Numbered from the stretch's first letter, positions 1 to 7,636 are shown. The stretch: DNA of 24,801 nt from RGIG4576 sp045656705 (GCA_045656705.1 JAZORR010000006.1:1-24801); one strand, 5' to 3'. Program-made: numbers and translations. Notes: a model not told the origin generated them from the sequence alone.

Positions 1-102
1 TTGTGCTTCCTGTTATCTTGTTTTGTCTATCGCAATTACTTCAATGTTCTCTTTCGCTCTCTTTCATTCGGCCACTGCCGCGTTTGTTTCCGAAAGCGAG
101 TG

Positions 103-133
103 CAAAGTTACGCACTTTTTTCAAACTGACAAA
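103..133 (-). promoter_or_regulatory. Strong leftward Bacteroidota-type promoter (gene beyond left edge)
   Basis: Read on the minus strand there is TTTG at 130-133, a 19-base spacer, and TAACTTTG at 103-110. This is an exact match to the Bacteroidota pattern TTTG-N19-21-TAnnTTTG. Transcription would start near base 97 and run left for at least 97 bases without a start codon I can tie to a gene. The GC-richer, possibly structured leader recalls leaders upstream of Bacteroidales rRNA operons, but that is an impression from memory; the downstream gene lies outside the window. Confidence 0.7.
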
Positions 134-343
134 TTTTTCTACAATTATTTTTTCAAGATTTTTTGAAGATTTTTAACAACTACCTATCAGTCAGTGATTT
201 ATATATTTGTTAAGAGATGTTAAATATTTTAGAGCTATGTTTTATAACATGTTTTGCCGTTTTTGAGAGAATTTTATGTGCTACTCCATAGTGACTTATA
301 TTATAATAGTACCTAAAGTGAAAAAGATTCTATCAAAATAAAA

Positions 344-380
344 TTAGTGGAACCAATTTAAGTCAAATTGATTCCACTAA
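344..380 (-). terminator. Intrinsic terminator of the LptF/LptG-like gene
   Basis: A 16-base stem (344-359 with 365-380) encloses a 5-base loop. The only non-Watson-Crick position becomes a G-U pair in the minus-strand transcript. On that strand the stem is followed by TTTTATTTT. It begins 28 bases downstream of the stop codon at 408, as expected for the end of that transcript. Confidence 0.75.
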
Positions 381-407
381 AACTATTTCATTAAATATGA
401 TTAACTT

Positions 408-2312
408 CTAAAGCAAATTGAGAAGCTGATCACAAACTTTTACAGTTTGTTGCAATTCTTGCTTGAATGTTTTTTGAGAATTGTGTCCAATCAGATATCC
501 CACCAATCCTACTGGGAAGAAGATAACCATACCTAATCCCAACTTTGAATTCTTTAGTGGCTGACAAAACAACATATCATCTAATATAGGAAAATCTGCC
601 GTTTTATTTATCACCAATTGCACTTGCGAATTACTCAAATATGCCACTACATCTTCCAATTGCTCAATCAAAGCAAGTCTTTCATCACTTGGATAGCCAC
701 AAGTCCAATACTTAACATAGGATTGCGACTTTTTATATTTTTCAAGGAAAGCATTACACTTTTCCTTCAGTGCTTCCACTTTTGCAATTGCCACATCATT
801 TTCCACATCATCCATCACAATTTCTTTCATTTCGATATGACGCACCTGATGTCCACCAACAAGTCTTCTGAAGAAATTGAGATAAGCATCGGGATTGAAC
901 ACTGCAGAATCGTTCACCGCCTTATATGTAAAAAAGATACCGAGAGGCAAAAGAACAGCCGAACTCAACCACATACCTCTCCACACTTCCCAGTGACCAT
1001 CGCGTGCCATTTTGTAGCCCATATTATCAAAAATGTAATATACAATAAATAGCAACACCGAAATCACAATTGGAGTTCCTAATCCACCTTTTCTAATAAT
1101 AGCACCCAAAGGAGCACCTATAAAGAAGAATACCAAGCACGCAAACGACAAAGTAAACTTCTTTTGCAATTCGATTTCGTGGCGACGAATAGTCATTCTG
1201 CTCTCATCCATAGTATAACCACGGAATTGATATTCTTGCTTCACCTGGGTGGCTCTGTGCTTAGCCTCTATGATATACTCTTTTTGTTTCTTGGCAGATG
1301 CTCCAGCAAATAGAGAATCCAGATTGAGAGGTTTCAAAGTTTCCACAATACCCACTTTCTTCTCCACTTTCTCGCCGTCAACCACCACATTTTTGCGAAT
1401 AGGCACACCACACACAGGATTATGCAAAAATTGCACCGCAATGGTATTACCAATAGAATCCACTTGCAAATTTACAGAGTCGATAGTGTGACGAAGCTCA
1501 GCCAAGTCCTTACCCACATACTGATTTCGCATCGCGCCATCGTCCATACGAGTAAAGTTGGCATCGAAAGGAATCATAATTTCTTTCAATCCAAAGGTTT
1601 CACGGCGATACAATGCTCCACTGCGTCGTCCCATTGTGCGATCGTCCTTCAAATCTTCAAACGATTCTCCATTATATAATTGAAGGAAAAGATGCTTCTT
1701 ATCTTCGGTGAAACTAAGTTTCCCTGAGTCGGCCACTATCACATTGGCATAGCCATACCCTTTAGACACATCATATATCATCATATTATATAACATACCC
1801 GTGTCGCGATTTTTCTGCTTCACAAACAAGTTATAACCTTGAATTTGGTCGTAAAAAGCACCCTCAGGAATTTCGAGTTCGGGAGATTTCTGCCTCATCG
1901 AAAAGAGAAGAGTCCACATCTTCACTTGTGCTTTAGGCAACACATTGTTCTGAAAGAAAAAAGCACCTATAGAAACTGCCACAATCAAAGCTATGAGCGG
2001 ACTCATCACCTTAATAAGCGACACACCAGAGGCTTTCATAGCTGTAAGTTCAAAATGCTCACCAAGATTACCAAACACCATCAACGAAGCCAAAAGAATA
2101 GACAACGGCAATGCCAAAGGCACCATAGTGAGACATGCATAGAAGAACAACTCCCCTATCACAGTAATATCCAAACCCTTTCCCACCATATCATCAATGT
2201 ATCTCCATAAGAACTGCATCATCACAATGAAGAGACATATGAAGAATGTCATACAAAACAATGGAATAAAAGTTTGAAGTATGAACAAATATAGTTTCTT
2301 AATTTTCAACAT
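408..2312 (-). CDS. LptF/LptG-family permease (lipopolysaccharide export)
   Basis: Recognised as a YjgP/YjgQ-type permease, the membrane part of the Lpt exporter that hands lipopolysaccharide from the inner membrane to the periplasmic bridge, driven by LptB. Membrane segments are visible at about residues 11-36, 52-80 and 103-121, then a long periplasmic beta-rich domain (about 125-380), then segments at 388-404, 411-430 and 447-464 with the conserved stretch GAPLGAIIRKGGLG at 399-412. This is the family's usual six-helix layout. At 634 residues it is far longer than proteobacterial LptF/G (about 360). The extra C-terminal part (about 465-634) is charged, probably helical, and ends in a seventh hydrophobic segment (590-609). 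Long versions are, to my knowledge, normal in Bacteroidota. The gene stands alone with its own promoter (2361-2392) and terminator (344-380). I cannot decide between LptF and LptG. Confidence 0.9.
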   Translation of the reverse strand: MLKIKKLYLFILQTFIPLFCMTFFICLFIVMMQFLWRYIDDMVGKGLDITVIGELFFYACLTMVPLALPLSILLASLMVFGNLGEHFELTAMKASGVSLIKVMSPLIALIVAVSIGAFFFQNNVLPKAQVKMWTLLFSMRQKSPELEIPEGAFYDQIQGYNLFVKQKNRDTGMLYNMMIYDVSKGYGYANVIVADSGKLSFTEDKKHLFLQLYNGESFEDLKDDRTMGRRSGALYRRETFGLKEIMIPFDANFTRMDDGAMRNQYVGKDLAELRHTIDSVNLQVDSIGNTIAVQFLHNPVCGVPIRKNVVVDGEKVEKKVGIVETLKPLNLDSLFAGASAKKQKEYIIEAKHRATQVKQEYQFRGYTMDESRMTIRRHEIELQKKFTLSFACLVFFFIGAPLGAIIRKGGLGTPIVISVLLFIVYYIFDNMGYKMARDGHWEVWRGMWLSSAVLLPLGIFFTYKAVNDSAVFNPDAYLNFFRRLVGGHQVRHIEMKEIVMDDVENDVAIAKVEALKEKCNAFLEKYKKSQSYVKYWTCGYPSDERLALIEQLEDVVAYLSNSQVQLVINKTADFPILDDMLFCQPLKNSKLGLGMVIFFPVGLVGYLIGHNSQKTFKQELQQTVKVCDQLLNLL

Positions 2313-2360
2313 TTCTCCTAAATTATATCTTGGAATTTTATATAAATCCCCTTAAGTGTG

Positions 2361-2392
2361 CAAAATTAAGAAATTTAATCGGCATACGCAAA
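2361..2392 (-). promoter_or_regulatory. Promoter of the LptF/LptG-like gene
   Basis: On the minus strand TTTG (2389-2392), a 20-base spacer and TAATTTTG (2361-2368) match the Bacteroidota promoter pattern exactly. A start near 2355 leaves a leader of roughly 43 bases before the ATG at 2312, which supports that start codon. Confidence 0.65.
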
Positions 2393-2495
2393 AACACACC
2401 TATTTCGGTAACGAAAAATGCATTTCGAAATTCTATTAGAGTAATAAGATGTTATTAAAAATATTAATCTTTTTCATATTATTATTTTACTTTAA

Positions 2496-2533
2496 TTTTC
2501 TACTGCCCACAATTTTCAGTGGACAGTAGAAAA
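2496..2533. terminator. Inverted repeat, possible terminator of the small secreted-protein gene
   Basis: The arms 2496-2510 and 2519-2533 pair over 15 positions with one mismatch (TTTTCTACTG then CCAC in the left arm), around an 8-base loop. It lies 54 bases past the stop codon of the minus-strand gene at 2587, the usual place for a terminator. Neither strand has a clean T tract after the stem, so termination efficiency is uncertain and the repeat could serve another purpose. Confidence 0.5.
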
Positions 2534-2586
2534 ATTTCTATACTAATAGTATTGTAAACGGCATGCCCTCCTCGAATCAAATTTAC

Positions 2587-3009
2587 CTAATCTTTCTTCA
2601 CAAATTCAACATCACCTTTAGAGAATACTTTCGAGAATTTCAGATTTGATTCATCTATAAATTTGATTTCATATACATTTCTTACTTTTTTATTATGAAT
2701 AAAACCTTCAATAATATATTTTCCATTCTCAACTTTACCAATTTTACTTGAATCGAAAACAGTATCAATTTCATTTGACAAATAACAATACAAATCTATG
2801 TCAGAAATCTTCATCTCGTTATTATCGTCAAATCTAAAGAATTTACATTCCCATTCATCTGTAAATAAAAGACCATACGTTTTTATCTCAGAATGATAAT
2901 TCCAATACCAACGTCCCACTAAAAGTTGTAATTTAGATTTTGTTTGTGCATTTATACTATACACACTCGTTAAAAGCATTAATACTATAATTGTTATTAC
3001 TTTTTTCAT
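2587..3009 (-). CDS. Small secreted protein of unknown function, possibly lipocalin-like
   Basis: The 140-residue product begins with a clear signal peptide (MKKVITIIVLMLLTS, probable cleavage after INA at residue 21) and has no lipobox Cys, so it should be exported to the periplasm or beyond. The mature part of about 119 residues is rich in alternating hydrophobic and charged residues, as in beta strands. It contains LLVGRWYWNY near its start, which recalls the G-x-W motif that opens lipocalin-like barrels; this is a weak resemblance, not an assignment. No catalytic motif is evident. The gene is transcribed alone from the promoter at 3081-3113 and probably ends at the inverted repeat at 2496-2533. 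It is notably AT-rich compared with the conserved genes around it, consistent with a fast-evolving lineage-specific gene. Confidence 0.75.
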   Translation of the reverse strand: MKKVITIIVLMLLTSVYSINAQTKSKLQLLVGRWYWNYHSEIKTYGLLFTDEWECKFFRFDDNNEMKISDIDLYCYLSNEIDTVFDSSKIGKVENGKYIIEGFIHNKKVRNVYEIKFIDESNLKFSKVFSKGDVEFVKKD

Positions 3010-3080
3010 AAGCGTGAAAAATTAATATTAAACATTCTAACATTTGATTTTGGGATTGCAATCTTTCAAAATGTTTGATG

Positions 3081-3113
3081 CAAAAATAAATCACGCCATA
3101 ATATCTCGCCAAA
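3081..3113 (-). promoter_or_regulatory. Promoter of the small secreted-protein gene
   Basis: On the minus strand TTTG (3110-3113), a 21-base spacer and TATTTTTG (3081-3088) match the Bacteroidota pattern. The predicted leader of about 65 bases contains the palindrome GATTGCAATC (3054-3063), flanked by ATTTTG and CAAAAT, which can pair to form a hairpin. Confidence 0.65.
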
Positions 3114-3274
3114 ATAAACTTTCAAATAAATATATCACCGCAACAAAGTACACAACTGAATTTCAACAACTTACATATTTGATAGATTTTCATTTCCTAT
3201 CATAGCATTTAACAAGCTCAAAATCAGAGGAAAGCAAACTACTGCATAAATATAATTGATAGACATTTTAATAT

Positions 3275-4732
3275 CTAAATACACATTAATTGCACAAACT
3301 CATCTTTATCCACTGCATTAGATTTTAAGATTTTGTTTTTCAAACGAGACTTTTTGTTATAATAATTTTCTAACTTATCTCCCATAAGCAAACATACAGT
3401 ACGCGACGAGAAACCACAATATAAATATATTAATAATGACATTTCCTTTTCATTTAACTGTGGGATCTGCACTCTTATACGCCTTACGACATCATCATTA
3501 CATTCATTTACAATATTTTCTAAATCTTGCAATGTATTTTCCTCGCTAAAACTATTTATGAGAGAGATTGCTTCTCGGTATATTGTATTTTTTTCTCTTT
3601 GAGTATTTTGACATTCAAAATAAGTATCACACAAATTATTTATAATTTCAAATTTCTGTCCGAATAATTTCTTTACAAGCAATTGCGTATCTGATATTTC
3701 ATATTTCTTTTCATTCAGTTGATTCAATATATCATTCATACTTTCACGCACTTCCATCAATTCTGAATTCTTTTGTATTACCAGAGTATTATATTTTCGA
3801 TATAAAAACACTACAATAACAGCAAATAAAATAACAATAACAGCAAACAAACAATTATATATCCACTTCTCACGTTCAGCTCTCATCCATAAGACTTGAT
3901 TATGATTATCTTTATAAACCTCAATTGCATTCAAAACACCAGATTTCATGGCATTTCTTATCAATGAGTCTTGACACATCATCATATTCTGTAAACACAT
4001 AGAAGATTTCTTATAATCCTTTTCTATTAACGCTATTTCATAGTTCACTCTATGCTCAAGCAATTTATCATCATCAATCCTATTCAACGACTCATTTAAA
4101 TAATAAATAGCACTATCAGGCATCGCAAGATATTTGTAACACAAAGCCAAATCCTTATAGTTACGTGCGTTCAATGGTATTGATTGTCCAAAGAAGGAGG
4201 TAATAAGATCCTTAGCCTTTTGGTATTCACCCATTAACACCAAAACTTCCGAATTCAAAAGAGAGAAAACAGAATCATTAACAACATTATCATAATACTC
4301 ATTTTCATTCTTGAGATTATCCAATATACGTTTACCCTTACTATACTCTCCTGCATTAATATATGCTATACCCAAATCTAACAATGCATATTCAGCCAAT
4401 CTCATACTATCGGATTGCAAGAAAGAATTATATGATTGTTCGGCATATTTTAGTGCATACTCCATATTATAAGTATTGCTATACACCACCCTTAAACTAT
4501 TGTAAATTAAGCCTAAATAGTATTTATCATTAACACTTAATGCACATTCTTCTGCCTCCAAAAGCGAGACTACACATTTCACATATTCACCTTTCTCGTA
4601 CTCACTATGAGCATCTTTGTAAAGTGAATTTATTTTCTCTTTAATGTAAGAGTTCTTTCCACTATTATAGTCACATGCAGTCAACCAAAATAGTGTAAAT
4701 AAAATACCTAAATAAAGAATTCTTTTCGCCAT
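3275..4732 (-). CDS. Membrane-anchored TPR protein with C-terminal helix-turn-helix (putative regulator)
   Basis: The 485-residue product starts with a lipoprotein signal ending in LTAC (Cys20), followed by Asp at +2. Residues 30-280 are helical and repeat-like, with TPR features such as LGIAYINAGEYSKGKRIL and CYKYLAMPDSAIYYL. A strong membrane segment spans about 290-311, then comes a likely coiled coil (about 315-355), and at 426-468 a region resembling the helix-turn-helix seen at the C terminus of many Bacteroidota TPR regulators (FSSRTVCLLMGDKLENYYNK). This predicts periplasmic TPRs joined through the membrane to a cytoplasmic DNA-binding end; that topology and role are inferred. No kinase or receiver domain is present. 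The gene starts 14 bases after the stop of the START-like gene, so the two are probably co-transcribed. Its target is unknown. No convincing terminator follows. Confidence 0.8.
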   Translation of the reverse strand: MAKRILYLGILFTLFWLTACDYNSGKNSYIKEKINSLYKDAHSEYEKGEYVKCVVSLLEAEECALSVNDKYYLGLIYNSLRVVYSNTYNMEYALKYAEQSYNSFLQSDSMRLAEYALLDLGIAYINAGEYSKGKRILDNLKNENEYYDNVVNDSVFSLLNSEVLVLMGEYQKAKDLITSFFGQSIPLNARNYKDLALCYKYLAMPDSAIYYLNESLNRIDDDKLLEHRVNYEIALIEKDYKKSSMCLQNMMMCQDSLIRNAMKSGVLNAIEVYKDNHNQVLWMRAEREKWIYNCLFAVIVILFAVIVVFLYRKYNTLVIQKNSELMEVRESMNDILNQLNEKKYEISDTQLLVKKLFGQKFEIINNLCDTYFECQNTQREKNTIYREAISLINSFSEENTLQDLENIVNECNDDVVRRIRVQIPQLNEKEMSLLIYLYCGFSSRTVCLLMGDKLENYYNKKSRLKNKILKSNAVDKDEFVQLMCI

Positions 4733-4746
4733 TACCTAATTAATCG

Positions 4747-5130
4747 TTATTTACAACCGAGTTTGCGTTTTAGCACTTTGAGTTGTTTTTCCCATAGGGC
4801 TTTAGATTCGGCTTCCTCATCGTCGTCGGCGAAATCGACCACAGTGAGAAGCGTATCTCCTGTGAGTTCAGAAGAAAGAATGTTAAATTCGAAGTAAGAT
4901 TTATCATCATCCTCGCACCAATGGTATTTTATGCGTTCGCCAGATCGTGACGACAAAAGAACAGCCTCAGTGGGATACTTATTCCAATAGAAAGTAAATT
5001 TCTTACCATCTTGCTCCACATCATCGGCAAACCATTGTTTCAAACCATCGGGTGAAGAAATATACATCCACAATAGTGATGCGGGCGTACTTTTCATATT
5101 AAATTCAAGAGTATACTTAGTTTTCATCAT
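4747..5130 (-). CDS. START-like / AHSA1-like domain protein
   Basis: The 127-residue cytoplasmic protein has no signal peptide or membrane segment. It matches the small START-like proteins widespread in Bacteroidota. Visible signs are an N-terminal strand (TKYTLEFNMKSTPASLLWMY), the SPDGLKQWFADDV segment typical of AHSA1/SRPBCC helix-grip proteins, a mid-protein strand run, and a basic C-terminal helix (LWEKQLKVLKRKLGCK). Such folds bind hydrophobic ligands in a cavity; the ligand here is unknown. Two Met codons begin the frame (5128-5130 and 5125-5127), and either could be the start. It is the first gene of a likely two-gene unit with the TPR/HTH lipoprotein, and is divergent from pta. Confidence 0.85.
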   Translation of the reverse strand: MMKTKYTLEFNMKSTPASLLWMYISSPDGLKQWFADDVEQDGKKFTFYWNKYPTEAVLLSSRSGERIKYHWCEDDDKSYFEFNILSSELTGDTLLTVVDFADDDEEAESKALWEKQLKVLKRKLGCK

Positions 5131-5177
5131 AGCGTTTTTCTATTATGTATAGATTATTGTTATTCATTTCTTAAATG

Positions 5178-5209
5178 CGAATCTAACACATAATTTATAT
5201 ATAAGCAAC
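5178..5209 (-). promoter_or_regulatory. Probable promoter of the START-like/TPR unit
   Basis: On the minus strand GTTG (5206-5209), a 20-base spacer and TAGATTCG (5178-5185) each differ by one base from TTTG and TAnnTTTG. The position, about 48 bases before the start codon and back to back with the pta promoter, is sensible. The match is weaker than at other genes here. Confidence 0.4.
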
Positions 5210-5236
5210 TTTTTAAGTGATTTTTTTTGTTTTTTA

Positions 5237-5268
5237 TGTGTTTCCCACAAGAAAAGTTATTAATTTTG
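5237..5268 (+). promoter_or_regulatory. Promoter of pta-ackA
   Basis: TAATTTTG at 5261-5268 is an exact -7 element. TGTG at 5237-5240, 20 bases upstream, differs by one base from TTTG. Transcription would start near 5274, so a start codon at 5217 would be untranscribed. This supports the ATG at 5292. Confidence 0.55.
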
Positions 5269-5291
5269 TAGCAATTAATAATTCACACATT

Positions 5292-6317
5292 ATGATTGAC
5301 CTTTTTAAAGAACTAAAAGAGAGGGCTAAAGCAAACAAACAACGCATAGTCCTTCCAGAAAGTACGGAAATTCGTACCCTCCAAGCTGCCAACCAAGTAT
5401 TAGCTGAAGAAGTGGCAGATGTAGTGCTAATTGGTAACCCAGCCGAAGTGCTTGCTAAAGCAGCAGAACTTAACTTGACTTATATCAACAAAGCTCGTAT
5501 CGTAGACAACACCGACGATGCTGCTATAGAAAAATATGCCGAAATGTATTACGAAATGCGTAAGAACAAAGGCGTAGATATGGAAGCTGCACGCAAAACT
5601 GCAAAAAATCCTCTTTATCTTGGATGTCTTCTAATCAAAGCTGGAGAAGCCGACGGACAAGTAGCTGGAGCTCAAAATACTACAGGAAATGTGCTTCGTG
5701 CGGCATTCCAAATCATCAAGACTGCTCCTGGCATCAATGTGGTATCTGGTGCTTTCGTGATGTTGCTTCCTGCAGGTTCGCCTTATGGAACAAATGGTAT
5801 CCTTGTGCTTGGTGACTGTGCAGTAATTCCATCGCCAAATGCTAACGAACTTGCTCAAATCGCAGTGTCTACAGCTCAAACGGCAAAGGCTGTGGCAAAA
5901 ATAGATCCTGTGGTGGCAATGTTGAGTTTCTCTACTAAGGGCAGTGCTTCACACGAAACTTGCGATAAAGTGATAGAAGCTACAAAGATTGCAAAAGAAA
6001 TGTGTCCAGACCTTGTAATCGACGGTGAATTGCAAGCCGACGCTGCTATCGTGCCATCGGTAGGTTTCAGCAAGGCTCCAGGCAGTCCGGTTGCAGGTAA
6101 GGCTAATGTGCTTGTGTTCCCTAATCTTGAAGTGGGTAATATCGCATACAAACTTGTGCAACGCATTGGTAATGCTGAGGCAGTGGGTCCTGTGCTTCAA
6201 GGTCTTGCAAAACCTGTGAACGACCTTTCTCGTGGTTGCAGTCCTGAAGATATCTACAAGACTCTTATCATCACAGCCAATCAAGCTATTGCACAAAAAG
6301 AAGAAGAAAACAAATAA
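5292..6317 (+). CDS. pta: Phosphate acetyltransferase
   Basis: Converts acetyl-CoA and phosphate to acetyl phosphate and CoA, the first step of acetate formation in the cytoplasm. The 341-residue product is the short, single-domain Pta type, without the N-terminal DRTGG/P-loop regions of the enterobacterial enzyme. Characteristic stretches are RIVLPESTEIRTLQAA near the N terminus, AGAQNTTGNVLRAAFQIIKT in the middle, and the highly conserved C-terminal run from DGELQADAAIVPSVGFSKAP through GSPVAGKANVLVFPNLEVGN to KPVNDLSRG. The frame is open upstream to an ATG at 5217, but those 25 residues are not family-like and lie upstream of the predicted transcription start, so 5292 is chosen. ackA follows after a gap of about 36 bases, and the pair shares the promoter at 5237-5268 and the terminator at 7589-7625. 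Confidence 0.96.
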   Translation: MIDLFKELKERAKANKQRIVLPESTEIRTLQAANQVLAEEVADVVLIGNPAEVLAKAAELNLTYINKARIVDNTDDAAIEKYAEMYYEMRKNKGVDMEAARKTAKNPLYLGCLLIKAGEADGQVAGAQNTTGNVLRAAFQIIKTAPGINVVSGAFVMLLPAGSPYGTNGILVLGDCAVIPSPNANELAQIAVSTAQTAKAVAKIDPVVAMLSFSTKGSASHETCDKVIEATKIAKEMCPDLVIDGELQADAAIVPSVGFSKAPGSPVAGKANVLVFPNLEVGNIAYKLVQRIGNAEAVGPVLQGLAKPVNDLSRGCSPEDIYKTLIITANQAIAQKEEENK

Positions 6318-6353
6318 CATTTACATTAATATATAATAAAAACTTCTTACGAT

Positions 6354-7565
6354 ATGAATATTTTGGTTCTAAACTGCGGAAGTAGTTCAGTAAAATACAA
6401 ACTTATCGAAATCAAGGCAAACGAAGTGCTTGCCGAAGGTGGTGTAGAAAAAATCGGTTTGCCAGGTGCTTTCATCAAGTTCAAACTTGCTGACGGTTCA
6501 AAGAAGGTGGTAGAACTTGACATTACCGATCACCAAGGTGCTATCAAATCAATCCTTGACACTATCACAAGCGAAGAATTTGGTTGCATTAAGAACTTCA
6601 ACGAAATCGATGCAGTGGGACACCGCGTAGTACATGGTGGTGAAAAATTCAATAAGAGTGTGCTAATCACTCAAGAAGTGATAGATAAGGTAAAAGAATG
6701 CTACGACATTGCACCTCTTCACAATCCAGTGAACATTGCAGGTATCGATGCTATTTCAAGTATCCTTCCAAATGTGCCTCAAGTGGGTGTATTTGACACA
6801 GCATTCCACCAAACTATGCCTGCTAAGTCATATATGTATGCTCTTCCATATAAGTTCTATAAGGAAGATGGCGTACGTCGCTATGGTTTCCATGGTACAA
6901 GCCACCGCTATGTATCTAAACGTGTGTGCGACTTCCTTGGTGTGAAATATGAAGACCAAAAGATTATCACTTGCCATGTGGGTAATGGTGGTAGTATCAC
7001 TGCTGTGTGCCACAGTAAGAGTATTGACACTTCAATGGGCCTCACTCCAACCGAAGGTCTTATGATGGGTACTCGCTCGGGCGATGTAGATCCAGGAGCG
7101 TTGACTTATTTGATGGAAAAGCATAACCTATCGGCTAAGGATATCCAAAATATCATCAATAAGGAAAGTGGTATTGCAGGTGTAACAGAAATCTCTTCTG
7201 ATATGCGTGAAATCGAAGCTGCAGATATTGCTGGCGACGAACGTGCACAACTTGGTCTTGCAATGTACGAACAACGCATCATCAAATATATCGGTGCATA
7301 CGCTGCTGAAATGGGTGGTGTGGACATCATCGTATTCACTGGTGGTGTAGGCGAAAACCAAACTGGTGTACGAGAAAATGTATGTGCTCCTCTCGGCTTT
7401 ATGGGTGTAGAACTCAATAAAGAACTTAATGCTAAGATTCGTGGTACAGAAACTGTAATCAGCACTCCAGAATCTAAGGTGAAGGTGGTAGTAATTCCTA
7501 CCGACGAAGAATATCTTATCGCTCGCGATACAGAATGCATAGTAGAAAGTAGAGAAGTAGAATAA
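6354..7565 (+). CDS. ackA: Acetate kinase
   Basis: Transfers phosphate from acetyl phosphate to ADP, giving acetate and ATP by substrate-level phosphorylation. The 403-residue length is normal. The ASKHA-fold signatures are all present: NCGSSSVKYKL at residues 7-17, GHRVVHGGEKF at 89-99 with Arg91, Asp148 in VFDTAFHQTMP, GFHGTSHRYVS at 178-188 with His180, HVGNGGS at 208-214, the TPTEGLMMGTRSGDVDPG loop at 231-248 with Arg241, and FTGGVGENQ near the C terminus. No key residue is missing. It forms a two-gene unit with pta, and its transcript ends at the hairpin at 7589-7625. Confidence 0.97.
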   Translation: MNILVLNCGSSSVKYKLIEIKANEVLAEGGVEKIGLPGAFIKFKLADGSKKVVELDITDHQGAIKSILDTITSEEFGCIKNFNEIDAVGHRVVHGGEKFNKSVLITQEVIDKVKECYDIAPLHNPVNIAGIDAISSILPNVPQVGVFDTAFHQTMPAKSYMYALPYKFYKEDGVRRYGFHGTSHRYVSKRVCDFLGVKYEDQKIITCHVGNGGSITAVCHSKSIDTSMGLTPTEGLMMGTRSGDVDPGALTYLMEKHNLSAKDIQNIINKESGIAGVTEISSDMREIEAADIAGDERAQLGLAMYEQRIIKYIGAYAAEMGGVDIIVFTGGVGENQTGVRENVCAPLGFMGVELNKELNAKIRGTETVISTPESKVKVVVIPTDEEYLIARDTECIVESREVE

Positions 7566-7588
7566 GAAAACTTATATAAAAAATGCTA

Positions 7589-7625
7589 AAAATGGGAGCC
7601 GATATTTGTATTGGTTCCCATTTTT
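7589..7625 (+). terminator. Intrinsic terminator after ackA
   Basis: A 12-base stem (AAAATGGGAGCC at 7589-7600 with 7613-7624, one G-U pair) surrounds a 12-base loop, and the outer stem runs straight into TTTTT. It lies 24 bases past the ackA stop. The loop also contains the -33 element of the next gene's promoter. Confidence 0.8.
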
Positions 7626-7636
7626 GCATACATTTG
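7605..7636 (+). promoter_or_regulatory. Promoter of the 566-aa lipoprotein gene, overlapping the ackA terminator
   Basis: TTTG (7605-7608), a 20-base spacer and TACATTTG (7629-7636) match the Bacteroidota pattern exactly. The -33 element lies in the loop of the ackA terminator and the -7 element starts a few bases after its T tract. Transcription should start near 7643, about 38 bases before the ATG at 7681, ruling out the in-frame ATG at 7606. Confidence 0.65.

Larger units (their letters stand above)
1..407. other. Intergenic region at left edge, no gene seen
   Basis: No convincing coding frame is present. The stretch holds a leftward promoter at 103-133, whose transcript would leave the window through bases 97 to 1, and the minus-strand terminator of the permease gene at 344-380. 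Between them (about 134-343) the DNA is very AT-rich with short homopolymer runs and two copies of AAGATTTTT, but nothing I can name. The leader, read on the minus strand, contains CGCTTTCGG and further on a GAGAGCG that could pair with its first part, so it may be structured. Confidence 0.6.

Noticed and set aside
618..1052. Plus-strand open frame of 144 codons inside the LptF/LptG-like gene
   Set aside because: It is antisense to a clearly coding gene, rich in His, Phe and Ile as expected of a shadow frame, and has no promoter or domain.
3180..3202. TGATAG...CTATCA inverted repeat after the TPR/HTH gene as a terminator
   Set aside because: The stem is only six AT-rich pairs with an 11-base loop and no T tract on the correct strand.
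5217..5291. Possible 25-residue N-terminal extension of Pta
   Set aside because: The extra residues do not resemble Pta, and a -7 promoter element at 5261-5268 lies inside them, so they would not be transcribed.
7106..7540. Minus-strand open frame of 144 codons inside ackA
   Set aside because: It is a mirror of the intact, motif-complete ackA gene, with no start signals of its own.
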